From Vibrio zhanjiangensis (lineage in GTDB: Bacteria; Pseudomonadota; Gammaproteobacteria; Enterobacterales; Vibrionaceae): 64,000 nt of DNA. This document shows positions 1-8,230 of the stretch, in pieces (within the stretch, counting starts at the first letter, position 1; the number at the start of each line of letters is the position of its first letter). The position numbers and the translations under genes were made by a program. Location: NCBI RefSeq assembly GCF_030161235.1, contig NZ_BSPW01000021.1, positions 1 through 64,000 on the forward strand, read 5' to 3'. The notes below the pieces were generated by a model. The model had not been told where the DNA came from. It saw only the letters and a program-made list of their open reading frames with translations, and ran no database searches.

Positions 1-114
1 GAAATGGGTGATCGGATAATCCCGAAATAACTGATCGGAATGCTCCGAAATATGCAATTGATAGTATTCATTTATCTAAGAAGATGAAAAAAGATCATAT
101 TATCAATAAAAGGT

Positions 115-513
115 CTATTTTAAGGTTGGATTTTTATTTTGCAGATAAACACCTAGGATATAGAGCGGCACTAGCGACATAAATGGAAAATAGATATAGA
201 TATCAGGTTCATTAAAATGAGCTGTAAAACTATTGGTTGATAAATATAAAAGGTAGGTGGAAAATACATTGATTAGGCAGAATAGATAAAGGAAATTATA
301 ATTAACGGTAAGTCTATCTGCCAGATAATAGCTTATTGCGCCAGACAATATATAGAATATACCTGCAATAATACAATCGAGTGTCCAAAAGTAGGGATCG
401 TCAATATCTGTATACTGACAAATAAAGAAGAGTGTCAGGGTCATGCCCAAAGGAATCAATATCGTAGTGAAAAGATTAGCAGCAAAGATAAGTAAAAGTT
501 TCAAAATTGTCAT
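115..513 (-). CDS. Small integral membrane protein, unknown function
   Basis: I do not recognise this 132-residue protein. It is very hydrophobic, with about four predicted membrane segments: roughly residues 5-30, 42-65, 70-92 and 106-123. The last is followed by a short basic tail ending NKNPTLK. It starts at a clear ATG. It reads in the same direction as the secreted protein upstream of it, with about 135 bases between them, so co-transcription is possible but unproven. No catalytic motif is visible. The surrounding DNA is AT-rich. Confidence 0.55.
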   Translation of the reverse strand: MTILKLLLIFAANLFTTILIPLGMTLTLFFICQYTDIDDPYFWTLDCIIAGIFYILSGAISYYLADRLTVNYNFLYLFCLINVFSTYLLYLSTNSFTAHFNEPDIYIYFPFMSLVPLYILGVYLQNKNPTLK

Positions 514-648
514 TATTTATTTTAATAATTGAAATTAAATACTATTACTATTTTATTTCGGTTGTCAAAAGGAAAAGCAACAAAAACTGAGCTTAAATTT
601 ACTGTCTATAAAGGAGCGCTAACTTAATAACGCTCTTTCAAAAATGGA

Positions 649-1347
649 TTATTGAAGAATACAAGTGGTTCTAACAAAGGCATCATCAAATGTTTGGTAG
701 ACTAATCCATTATCCATATATGCAGATATATGTCCCACATAACCCATGCTGGACCATTCATCTTGGTTTCTAAATAGCTTATAAGACATATCTTGCTCGG
801 ATGTATACCAGCCTGATTGATTTAAAGAAAAGCTACCCCACTCAGCAAATAAGTAACCGAACATTCTGGCGGTTGGAAACAAGGCTATATCCTCAATTTT
901 TGGCAGGCTTCCCCCCATATTACGGCAGTATTGTTCAGATTGAGAGAATGTTCTGATTAGGTTGTCAGGTTTGGAAAAGAACTTTGGATTGAATGCATAG
1001 CTAAAGCTAGCACCATCAGAATCTGAGATGAGCAATTTTATGTTGCCTTTGTCTTTGATAGTCACCACTGATTCTTCAACAACTACATTTCCTTCGGTGA
1101 CCTCGACCGAATAGGGAGCCACACCACCAACAATATTCAGTTTCATTGTGGCGCCGCTAAACGCGGTTTTAGGTAAGCCAGAAGTGGCGCCATTGAGCTC
1201 AAGCTTTTTTCTCATTGGCGTGCCGTAGCTCATAATAATGGATTCAAGAGAAGGTGCATTTTCGTCTTTTGGTTGATAAAGCACATTATTGGCTAAACAC
1301 ATCTGGCTTGAAGCCAGTAAAGAGAAAACTAACGCTGTTTTTTTCAT
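649..1347 (-). CDS. Secreted protein with C-type-lectin/intimin-like C-terminal domain
   Basis: This 232-residue protein begins with a typical signal peptide, with a likely cut after SQMCLA near residue 19. The middle part (about 60-125) looks like a beta-sandwich. The C-terminal 100 residues contain YCRNMGGSLPKIEDI, a WYTSEQ stretch and a final Cys four residues from the end (TTCILQ). That pattern resembles the C-type-lectin-like domain that caps intimin- and invasin-type adhesins, where two Cys form a disulfide. No beta-barrel or anchor is present, so it is probably periplasmic or secreted. The family call comes from motif resemblance only. Confidence 0.6.
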   Translation of the reverse strand: MKKTALVFSLLASSQMCLANNVLYQPKDENAPSLESIIMSYGTPMRKKLELNGATSGLPKTAFSGATMKLNIVGGVAPYSVEVTEGNVVVEESVVTIKDKGNIKLLISDSDGASFSYAFNPKFFSKPDNLIRTFSQSEQYCRNMGGSLPKIEDIALFPTARMFGYLFAEWGSFSLNQSGWYTSEQDMSYKLFRNQDEWSSMGYVGHISAYMDNGLVYQTFDDAFVRTTCILQ

Positions 1348-1713
1348 CGCAGGATTATCCTTTATGTTATTGGTTAAATTGGCTTTTTACACATAGGATA
1401 ATATTGGTTTACTTCCAGTACGCCAGAATAATGCGTTAAAGCCTTGGCCCTATTCCACGCAATTGGTTTTATATCAAGGCAGAGGTAACAACTTTTTAAT
1501 TTGCTTGTTTCTTGCCCATTTCTCTCTCTTTTTCGTTCAGTTTTATTGAACTAAAATTAAAATTATATAGATATATTTAACTATAAATATTAGATATCTT
1601 AGTTGAGTACTTTGACGGACATCAAAAACAAGTTGTTTTTCCTGCCCTAGTCGCTTCTTTGGATGCTCACCCAAAGAATATGAATAACAAAATGTCACTT
1701 ACAGGTATTTGAT
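1348..1713. other. Intergenic region between divergent genes; promoter region of the RiPP cluster
   Basis: These 366 bases separate the minus-strand secreted protein from the plus-strand RiPP cluster. No gene is convincing here. The region is strongly AT-rich between about 1550 and 1600. It contains an odd-centred inverted repeat at 1624-1640 (8 bp on each side of a central G). I see no classic copper-regulator (CueR-type) box. The MBL gene is preceded by AGG about eight bases before its ATG. Confidence 0.5.
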
Positions 1714-2673
1714 ATGAAACAGCCTTTAAAAGCGTTAATACTGGCTATGGGTTTATCTCTTGGTTCAGTCAACAGTTACGCTATTTCTCTTGAACCGCTT
1801 GATAAAGACTTTACGCTACAGCTCCTTGGTTCAGGTGGACCTATCTCCGATGATCTTCGCGCTTCCTCCGGTGAACTCATTTGGTGGAAAGGAAAATCGC
1901 GGGTGATGATCGACGCCGGTGGCGGAGTTTATCTAAGGTTTGGCCAAGCAGGAGGTAAGCTTGAGGATCTCGACTTTCTTGGTTTAACTCACTTTCACAC
2001 CGATCACGCTGCTGATGTTCCTGCACTGCTCAAAGGTGGTTATTTTTTCAATCGTCAAGATCCTTTAGATATTGCAGGGCCTGAAGCAGGATCTACTTTT
2101 CCCAGTATGACTGGTTATATGAAAGCACTGTTTGATAGTGATAAAGGTGCTTATGCCTACCTCAATGGTTTATTTGATGGTAGCAATGGTCTGTTCCCCG
2201 TCACTATCACTGATGTGCCGTATAAGTCCTCACAAAAAACCAAGGTCTACCAGCAAGATGGGTTAACTATCTATGCGCTTGGTATTCCGCATGGTGATGT
2301 GCCTTGCTTAGCTTACCGTATTGAAAGTGAAGAGGGCGTGATGGTGATTTCCGCCGATCAAAATGGCAGTAATTCAGGTTTTGTCGATTTTGCCAAAGGT
2401 GCCGATATTCTTGTAATGCCAGTTGCAATAGATGAAGGCGCAGATGAAGAAGTGTCAGCCGTCATGCATTCTAAACCTTCGACTGTCGGTGAAATTGCCG
2501 CGCAAGTGAACCCCAAACTTTTAGTTCTCAATCATTGGATGGGCTTAAGCCTTAAGCTCAAATCTGAATCGATCAAGGTCGTAAAACAGTACTACCAAGG
2601 CCAAGTGATTGCCGGACGTGATTTATCTAGCTACCCCATGAGTGCAGTAAAGGAGATATCCAATGAACAATAA
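1714..2673 (+). CDS. Periplasmic metallo-beta-lactamase-fold hydrolase, first gene of RiPP cluster
   Basis: This 319-residue protein has a signal peptide (cut near residue 23, after VNSYA) and a metallo-beta-lactamase fold. The metal-binding motif HFHTDH lies at residues 93-98. Further candidate ligands are His193 (GIPHGD), Asp215 (ISADQ), His252 and His274 (LNHW). The substrate is unknown; this fold includes RNase Z-like, sulfatase and lactonase members. The gene overlaps the RiPP precursor gene by 11 bases, so the two are probably translationally coupled. A secreted MBL enzyme is not one of the four core genes of described MNIO/bufferin operons. A role in processing or using the peptide, or in metal handling, is inference. 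Confidence 0.8.
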   Translation: MKQPLKALILAMGLSLGSVNSYAISLEPLDKDFTLQLLGSGGPISDDLRASSGELIWWKGKSRVMIDAGGGVYLRFGQAGGKLEDLDFLGLTHFHTDHAADVPALLKGGYFFNRQDPLDIAGPEAGSTFPSMTGYMKALFDSDKGAYAYLNGLFDGSNGLFPVTITDVPYKSSQKTKVYQQDGLTIYALGIPHGDVPCLAYRIESEEGVMVISADQNGSNSGFVDFAKGADILVMPVAIDEGADEEVSAVMHSKPSTVGEIAAQVNPKLLVLNHWMGLSLKLKSESIKVVKQYYQGQVIAGRDLSSYPMSAVKEISNEQ

Positions 2674-2977
2674 ACTCGTTCTCTCAATTGCGATGACATC
2701 TGTGATTAGTTTGAATTCAGGCACGGTCTTTGCCGATGCTCAGAGCGAAGCACCTGTTAAATCATCCGTTATATCTCAAAAGACTGGTGGGTGTGCTGCG
2801 GGAAAATGTGGCACTGAAAAACGCTTTGAAAAGCAAGAATTGAAAGGCGATCCACAAGGCCGTTTAGTACGTGCCCGTGATGGCAAGTGTGGTGTGATGG
2901 GAGAAGGCATTAATCCTTCTGCTGAAACCATCAAGTTAACTCAAAGCAAAATCACAGGTGGCATATGCGGACAATAA
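2663..2977 (+). CDS. hvfA: Bufferin/HvfA-type RiPP precursor peptide
   Basis: This 104-residue peptide has a Sec-type signal sequence (cut near residue 24, TVFA) and a small core with four Cys: 44, 49, 76 and 102. Cys49 and Cys76 lie in AGKCG and DGKCG, close to the EGKCG motif of HvfA and bufferin precursors. In those families the MNIO enzyme modifies Cys to a copper-binding heterocycle or thioamide. The signal sequence probably acts as leader and export signal. The gene overlaps the MBL gene upstream by 11 bases and the MNIO gene downstream by 13 bases. The family assignment rests on the Cys motifs plus the next three genes. Which Cys are modified is not known. Confidence 0.82.
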   Translation: MNNKLVLSIAMTSVISLNSGTVFADAQSEAPVKSSVISQKTGGCAAGKCGTEKRFEKQELKGDPQGRLVRARDGKCGVMGEGINPSAETIKLTQSKITGGICGQ

Positions 2978-3831
2978 CCAATACATCAAAAGGGCTTGGA
3001 CTGCGCAGTGAACATCTTGATTTACTGTGTCAGTTGCCTGAACACCCAGATATTGATTTTCTTGAGTTGGCACCAGAGAACTGGATGAATATTGGTGGTT
3101 TGAAGCGCGAGCAATTGCAAGATATTGCCCAAAAGTACCCTTTGGTTGCTCATGGGCTTAGCTTATCGATTGGGGATTGCCAGCCACTCAATGAACCTTT
3201 TGTCAGAGAGGTTGCGAGATTTCTCGATGAATTTAGTATCGATATATACAGCGAGCATTTGAGCTTCTCTAGAGACAGTCAAGGTTACCTGTATGAGTTA
3301 TTACCGATACCAAGACAAAAAGAGAATATTGCTTATCTAGTTGAACGCATTCAAAGGGTCCAAGATTTGATTCAACGGCCGATTGCGCTAGAAAATATCT
3401 CTTATTACCACAGCTATGGCGATGAAATACCAGAGGGAGAGTTTATCGCTGAGGTATGTGACAGAAGTGGCTGTGAGCTGTTATTGGATATCAACAATGT
3501 GTATGTAAACAGCCAGAATCACAATTATTGTCCATACCAAATGCTCAATACTTTACCCAGTGAGGCGATACGCTATTGCCACATTGCTGGTCATCTTAAA
3601 GAAAGAGATGGTTTCTTGCTCGACACACACGGCACTCCAGTTCCTGACCAAGTATTGTATTTAGCGCGCTACACCTATGGTGTTCACGGCAGTAAACCTT
3701 TGCTTCTAGAGCGGGATCAAAATATGCCATCACTGCTAGTACTCGCTGAAGAATTGCGCAGTATTCATGGTGAAATACTGGAATTTGGTCAAACGCTTGA
3801 AGGGCTTTGTAAGGAGTTAGTCAATGCTTAA
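2965..3831 (+). CDS. hvfB: MNIO (DUF692) family multinuclear iron oxidase, RiPP-modifying
   Basis: This 288-residue TIM-barrel protein belongs to the DUF692/MNIO family. These enzymes use a cluster of two or three irons to oxidise Cys residues of RiPP precursors. Candidate metal ligands sit in the expected order: His63 (VAHGLS), Glu97 (YSEHLSF), Glu143 (LENISYY), Asp175-Asn178 (LDINN), His206 and His210 (HIAGH), the THG near 222 and Glu249 (LLERD). It is cytoplasmic. The start codon lies inside the end of the precursor gene, and its 3' end overlaps the DUF2063 gene by 8 bases. Length and motifs are typical of the family. Confidence 0.9.
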   Translation: MRTITNTSKGLGLRSEHLDLLCQLPEHPDIDFLELAPENWMNIGGLKREQLQDIAQKYPLVAHGLSLSIGDCQPLNEPFVREVARFLDEFSIDIYSEHLSFSRDSQGYLYELLPIPRQKENIAYLVERIQRVQDLIQRPIALENISYYHSYGDEIPEGEFIAEVCDRSGCELLLDINNVYVNSQNHNYCPYQMLNTLPSEAIRYCHIAGHLKERDGFLLDTHGTPVPDQVLYLARYTYGVHGSKPLLLERDQNMPSLLVLAEELRSIHGEILEFGQTLEGLCKELVNA

Positions 3832-4537
3832 CCCTCCTAGTCAAATGCAGCTACAAACACAACGGTTAGCTACAATGATACGTCTGCCAAGTAAGCAGAG
3901 TACAGAGTGCCGCTACAGTGAATTTATTCGCGATAATGTTCTGGCGGTGGTGACGACCACATTTCCATTGTTTTACGCTCAATTTTCTCACCAGCAGCTT
4001 GCTTGTATGCTTGATGGGTTTATGGCTAAACATGGAGCGTTTGAGGCTGAATTTCACCAAATAGCGACCGAATTTGTGCGGTTTTTGCAAAAAGAACAAA
4101 GCAATAGTACTGACTTTGTTTCACCACAACAACTGGCACTACTCGAATACGAGTGGGTTACTTTTTGTGTGGAGATTGACGCTAATAGCAGCAAAATAAC
4201 CGATTTTAATTCTAAAGACGATAGTCTGCAGCTGAACCCTACATTAAAGCTCACTCAAGTTCCTTTCTTAGTTCATCAGGATTCGGTGACTTTTTTAACC
4301 TCTGATCGTCATTTAGTGTTTTATGGCGTATTTCGTAATCAAGAACATCATATTGTATCGCAAAGACTGAGAAATATAGATCTTGCTTTGATTCAATTAT
4401 TGATAGAGCAGCCGGATTTAACGCCAGCTCAGCTACAACAAGTCGTGAATCAGAAAAATATCCATTTTAACGTGATTGAATGGGTACAACATTTTAGTGA
4501 ATTGGGGCTTATTAACCGCCAATTCTTAGGAGAATAA
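3824..4537 (+). CDS. hvfC: DUF2063 (HvfC/BufC-type) MNIO partner protein
   Basis: This 237-residue protein has an N-terminal DUF2063-type helical region at about residues 15-95, including YSEFIRDNV and a FPLFYAQFS stretch. A less conserved C-terminal half ends with a winged-helix-like segment (about 185-237). In HvfB/HvfC and BufB/BufC pairs this protein binds the precursor leader and presents it to the MNIO enzyme. It overlaps hvfB by 8 bases. Its stop shares a base with the next start (TAATG). The assignment rests mainly on family pattern and gene order. Confidence 0.8.
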   Translation: MLNPPSQMQLQTQRLATMIRLPSKQSTECRYSEFIRDNVLAVVTTTFPLFYAQFSHQQLACMLDGFMAKHGAFEAEFHQIATEFVRFLQKEQSNSTDFVSPQQLALLEYEWVTFCVEIDANSSKITDFNSKDDSLQLNPTLKLTQVPFLVHQDSVTFLTSDRHLVFYGVFRNQEHHIVSQRLRNIDLALIQLLIEQPDLTPAQLQQVVNQKNIHFNVIEWVQHFSELGLINRQFLGE

Positions 4538-5139
4538 TGATGATTAAATCAGCCCTTAATTGGTTCGACGGTTTAGTCGAAAAGTGTCAAAAATATGATT
4601 ATTTGGCTTTATTGGCTCTTCGCCTTTACTTAGTTCCAGCTATTTACGTTGGAGCTCGTTCTAAGGTGCTTGGGTTTTCCGGTACTGTTGCTTTATTTGG
4701 GGGTTCTACGGCTGATGGCGGCTTAAACCTTCCTTTTCCTGAAGTTCTTGCATTTCTTGCCGCGGCAACCGAAGTTTTAGGGGTTATTTGTATTGCTCTG
4801 GGACTTTTTACCAGAGTGATGGCCATTCCGATGATCTTCTTGATGACTGTGGCCAGCAGTTTAGTGCATTGGAAGCACGGTTGGGATGCGATTGCCACCA
4901 GCAGCATGGAGTCCACTGTAAGATTGAACGGGTTTTTGGAATGGTTGGCAACCAACTTCCCAGGTCGGTTCAACTACATTACAGAGCTTGGTGATCCTGT
5001 GATGTTAAATAATGGAATGGAGTTTGCGATAACCTATTTTGTTATGCTGATTGTCCTGTTTTTCTACGGCGGTGGCCGATATGTGAGCCTAGATTACTGG
5101 CTACGTAAACGAATCAACGCAACTCCAGCCAAAGCCTAA
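4537..5139 (+). CDS. hvfX: DoxX family membrane protein of the RiPP cluster
   Basis: This 200-residue membrane protein has about four transmembrane helices and a DoxX-type layout: an N-terminal amphipathic part, an LRLYLVPAIYVGARSK stretch, then a FPEVLAFLAAATEVLG helix. DoxX proteins commonly close hvf/buf operons; their exact job there is unsettled, with redox or membrane roles proposed. It overlaps the DUF2063 gene by one base. It ends 69 bases before cydA with no strong terminator between, so read-through into the oxidase operon is possible. Two adjacent ATGs (4537 and 4540) could both serve as the start. Confidence 0.8.
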   Translation: MMIKSALNWFDGLVEKCQKYDYLALLALRLYLVPAIYVGARSKVLGFSGTVALFGGSTADGGLNLPFPEVLAFLAAATEVLGVICIALGLFTRVMAIPMIFLMTVASSLVHWKHGWDAIATSSMESTVRLNGFLEWLATNFPGRFNYITELGDPVMLNNGMEFAITYFVMLIVLFFYGGGRYVSLDYWLRKRINATPAKA

Positions 5140-5177
5140 CCACACCTTCATTAAATCGACTAATCCTCTTTACCTAA

Positions 5178-5197
5178 CCCGCTGTTTGTGCAGCGGG
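5178..5197 (+). promoter_or_regulatory. Perfect 7-bp hairpin just before the cydA ribosome binding site
   Basis: CCCGCTG at 5178-5184 pairs perfectly with CAGCGGG at 5191-5197 around a 6-base loop. The 3' arm ends directly at the AAGGAG ribosome binding site of cydA. There is no U-tract, so it is not a normal terminator. It could cap a processed mRNA end or tune cydA translation. Confidence 0.45.
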
Positions 5198-5208
5198 AAG
5201 GAGTTTCT

Positions 5209-6786
5209 ATGTTCGCAGATGTTGTTGAATTGTCTCGATTTCAGTTCGCAAGTACCGCTCTTTATCATTTTATTTTTGTCCCGCTAACGATTGGTTTGTC
5301 TTTCCTGCTTGCCGTTATGGAGTCCTTGTATGTGATGACAGGTAAAACAGTCTACAAGGATATGACCAAGTTTTGGGGTAAGTTATTTGGAATTAACTTT
5401 GCTGTCGGTGTAGCAACGGGTTTAACCATGGAGTTCCAGTTTGGTACCAATTGGGCGTATTTCTCCCACTATGTTGGGGATATTTTTGGTGCACCGCTTG
5501 CCATAGAAGCGCTGATAGCTTTCTTTCTCGAATCAACCTTAGTGGGGATGTTTTTCTTCGGCTGGGAACGTTTAACTAAGCGCCAGCACTTATCGGCTAC
5601 TTGGTTAATGGCCTTAGGTTCCAATTTCTCAGGACTTTGGATTTTAATGGCGAATGGCTGGATGCAAAACCCAGTCGGAGCTGAATTTAATTATCAAACT
5701 ATGCGTATGGAGATGGTCGACTTTGCACAAGTGGTGTTTAACCCAGTGACACAGGTGAAGTTTGTCCATACCGTTGCGGCAGGCTACACCACAGGTGCTC
5801 TTTTTATTATGGGCATCAGCGCCTATTACCTGCTTAAGGGACGAGATCTTCCCTTTGCTCGGCGTTCTTTCGCCATAGCTTCTGCATTTGGGATGGCGGC
5901 AATTTTATCGACAGTGCTGCTTGGAGATGAATCTGGATACGAGCTTGGTGATGTTCAACAAGTTAAACTGGCTGCGATTGAATCTGAGTGGAACACCGAA
6001 GAAGCACCTGCTTCATTCACTTTATTTGGTCTGCCAAACCAAGACACCATGGAAACGGATTACGCAATTAAGATTCCCTATTTGATGGGGATAATTGCCA
6101 CGCGATCTTTGGATAAACCCGTCACGGGGATTAAAGATCTTATGGCTCAAAATGAACAGCGGATTCGCTCGGGCATGCAGGCGTATGGCTTATTAGAGAA
6201 ACTTAGAGCAGGTAATGATCAACCGGATGTGATCGCTCAATTTGATGAAATTAAACAAGATCTTGGCTATGGCTTACTGCTAAAAAAATACACAGACAAG
6301 GTGGTGGATGCCACCGATAGCCAAGTTAAGCTAGCTGCTCAAGATACCATACCGCAAGTTGCGCCCTTATTTTGGAGCTTTCGCATTATGGTAGCCAGTG
6401 GCGTTCTGATGTTTGTCATTATAGGACTGTCTTTTGTTCAGGTTTGCCGACAAAAAATCGAATCTAATCGATGGCTATTAAGAGCTGCACTCTGGGTGAT
6501 TCCTGTTCCTTTTATTGCCTGTGAAGCCGGTTGGTTTGTCGCTGAATATGGACGTCAGCCTTGGGCCATTGGTGAGGTGTTGCCTGTCAATATCGCCGTA
6601 TCTGATCTTACACCGAGTGATATTTGGATCTCTTTGGGTTTTGTGTTTGTTCTCTACAGCATATTTTTGTGTATCGAAGCCTTCTTGATGGTGAAATTTG
6701 CCAAACGTGGCCCAAGTGTCTTGAAAACTGGGCGTTATCACTTCGAGCGTGAACAATCATTACAGACCATGATGAAGCAAAGTTAG
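5209..6786 (+). CDS. cydA: Cytochrome bd ubiquinol oxidase subunit I
   Basis: This is subunit I of the membrane quinol oxidase that reduces O2 using hemes b558, b595 and d and no copper. From the ATG at 5209 it has 525 residues, close to E. coli CydA. A GTG seven codons upstream is less likely because AAGGAG sits just before 5209. Heme ligand His20 (ALYHFIF), the His in [10 protein letters not shown], the Met in FWSFRIMV and the [12 protein letters not shown] signature are all present. The periplasmic Q-loop is the long E. coli bd-I type. No ybgE/ybgC follows, so this is probably not the tol-linked cyd locus usual in Vibrio and may be a second copy. Confidence 0.95.
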   Translation: MFADVVELSRFQFASTALYHFIFVPLTIGLSFLLAVMESLYVMTGKTVYKDMTKFWGKLFGINFAVGVATGLTMEFQFGTNWAYFSHYVGDIFGAPLAIEALIAFFLESTLVGMFFFGWERLTKRQHLSATWLMALGSNFSGLWILMANGWMQNPVGAEFNYQTMRMEMVDFAQVVFNPVTQVKFVHTVAAGYTTGALFIMGISAYYLLKGRDLPFARRSFAIASAFGMAAILSTVLLGDESGYELGDVQQVKLAAIESEWNTEEAPASFTLFGLPNQDTMETDYAIKIPYLMGIIATRSLDKPVTGIKDLMAQNEQRIRSGMQAYGLLEKLRAGNDQPDVIAQFDEIKQDLGYGLLLKKYTDKVVDATDSQVKLAAQDTIPQVAPLFWSFRIMVASGVLMFVIIGLSFVQVCRQKIESNRWLLRAALWVIPVPFIACEAGWFVAEYGRQPWAIGEVLPVNIAVSDLTPSDIWISLGFVFVLYSIFLCIEAFLMVKFAKRGPSVLKTGRYHFEREQSLQTMMKQS

Positions 6787-6795
6787 GGAGAGGAT

Positions 6796-7932
6796 ATGTT
6801 TGATTATGATACTTTGCGCCTTTTTACTTGGGTGGTAATTGGTGTGCTGTTGATCGGTTTTGCGATTGCAGACGGCTTTGATATCGGGGTGGCTGCGCTG
6901 TTGCCTATGTTAGGAAAAAATAACCTTGAACGTCGAGTGATGATTAATACCATCGCGCCGCATTGGGATGGCAATCAGGTATGGCTTATTACGGCGGGTG
7001 GGGCCATTTTTGCGGTTTGGCCTCTGGTATATGGGGCGGCGTTTTCAAGTTTTTATCTTGCGATGATCTTTGTACTCGCCACATTATGGTTACGTCCTAT
7101 TGGTATGGACTATCGAGCAAAAATAGACAGTCCTAAGTGGCGCACTGCCTGTGACATGGCTTTGTTTGTTAGTGGTGTCATTCCTCCGATTATTTTCGGT
7201 GTTGGTTTTGGTAACTTGCTTGTTGGAGTGCCATTTGAATTGAATCCTTTGCTTATGCTCGATTATCAAGGTGGATTGTTTGATTTGTTAACGCCACTGC
7301 CCATCTTATGTGGGTTAGTCAGCCTGAGTATGACCGTGACTCAAGGCGCGACATTTTTGCAAATGAAAACCAAAGATGTCCTGCGCATGCGCGCGCAAAA
7401 AGTAGCATCCTATAGCGCGGTGACGACAATTTTATTGTTTGTTTTAGGCGGTTTTATGGCTTCTTCACAGCCAGGTTACACGATTATCGGCACCTTGGTA
7501 AAAGATGCGGCATCGAATCCACTCAATAAACAAGTCGTTAGTGATGCGGGCGAACTATTACACAACTTTCGCGACTTTCCCTTACTTTGGCTAATCCCCA
7601 TCAGTGCCATAGTAAGCTTGATATTAAGTGTTTTGGCGAGTGCTTATCAACGTGCTGGCTTGGCGTTTAGCCTATCAAGTGTGGCGATTGCAAGTATCAT
7701 CATCACTGCAGGTGCGGCGTTATTCCCGATGATTATGCCATCGAGCATGAATCCATCGCACAGTTTGACTTTGTGGGATGCTACGTCGAGTCAAAAAACG
7801 CTCAGCATCATATCCGTTGTTGCGATTGTGGTTGTGCCGGTCATCTTGAGCTATACCGCTTGGTGTTACTACAAGATGTTTGGGCGTTTGGATAATGATT
7901 ATGTGCAAAACAATAGCTCATCACTCTATTAG
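6796..7932 (+). CDS. cydB: Cytochrome bd ubiquinol oxidase subunit II
   Basis: This 378-residue integral membrane partner of CydA has about eight or nine transmembrane helices. The N-terminal signature WVVIGVLLIGFAIADGFDIG and the APHWDGNQVWLITAGG motif are characteristic of CydB. The gene starts 9 bases after the cydA stop, with a GGAGAGG ribosome binding site, and is followed by cydX 9 bases later. Length equals the usual 378-379 residues. Together with CydA and CydX it forms a complete bd-I oxidase. Confidence 0.95.
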   Translation: MFDYDTLRLFTWVVIGVLLIGFAIADGFDIGVAALLPMLGKNNLERRVMINTIAPHWDGNQVWLITAGGAIFAVWPLVYGAAFSSFYLAMIFVLATLWLRPIGMDYRAKIDSPKWRTACDMALFVSGVIPPIIFGVGFGNLLVGVPFELNPLLMLDYQGGLFDLLTPLPILCGLVSLSMTVTQGATFLQMKTKDVLRMRAQKVASYSAVTTILLFVLGGFMASSQPGYTIIGTLVKDAASNPLNKQVVSDAGELLHNFRDFPLLWLIPISAIVSLILSVLASAYQRAGLAFSLSSVAIASIIITAGAALFPMIMPSSMNPSHSLTLWDATSSQKTLSIISVVAIVVVPVILSYTAWCYYKMFGRLDNDYVQNNSSSLY

Positions 7933-7941
7933 GGAGGCTTT

Positions 7942-8064
7942 ATGTGGTATATGTGTTGGGTGCTAGGCATATTACTCGCCTGCGCTTTCGGTGTTATCAA
8001 TGGCTTGTGGTTGGAAAATATAGGCTTTTTTGACCGAGATAAACTTGAGAATGAGATCAGCTAG
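7942..8064 (+). CDS. cydX: Cytochrome bd-I small subunit CydX
   Basis: This 40-residue protein begins MWYMCWVLGILLACAFG, a near match to the start of E. coli CydX. It has one transmembrane helix and a short charged tail (DRDKLENEIS). It starts 9 bases after cydB behind an AGGGAGG ribosome binding site. CydX is needed for stability and activity of the bd-I complex. The gene is easily missed because of its length. It ends the oxidase operon. Confidence 0.9.
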   Translation: MWYMCWVLGILLACAFGVINGLWLENIGFFDRDKLENEIS

Positions 8065-8230
8065 CCACTGCTTTTTATTGTGAGAGTGGGGGGCGGTAAT
8101 GGCCAGCGACCTTGTGCTTTTTAAATCATGAAAAAAAGGAATAGGTCAATATCGGGACTTTCCTTATGTGAGTCTAAATTGAGGTGATATGTTTATTGTC
8201 ATTAGTATTAGTGATTAACAAGTTCTCGAT

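Noticed and set aside
613..636. Hairpin GAGCG/CGCTC as terminator of the minus-strand secreted protein gene
   Set aside because: The stem is only 5 bp with an 11-12 base loop and a poor T-run, so I did not list it.
4644..4973. 109-codon antisense frame in the DoxX gene
   Set aside because: Shadow of a conserved membrane protein gene; no own signals.
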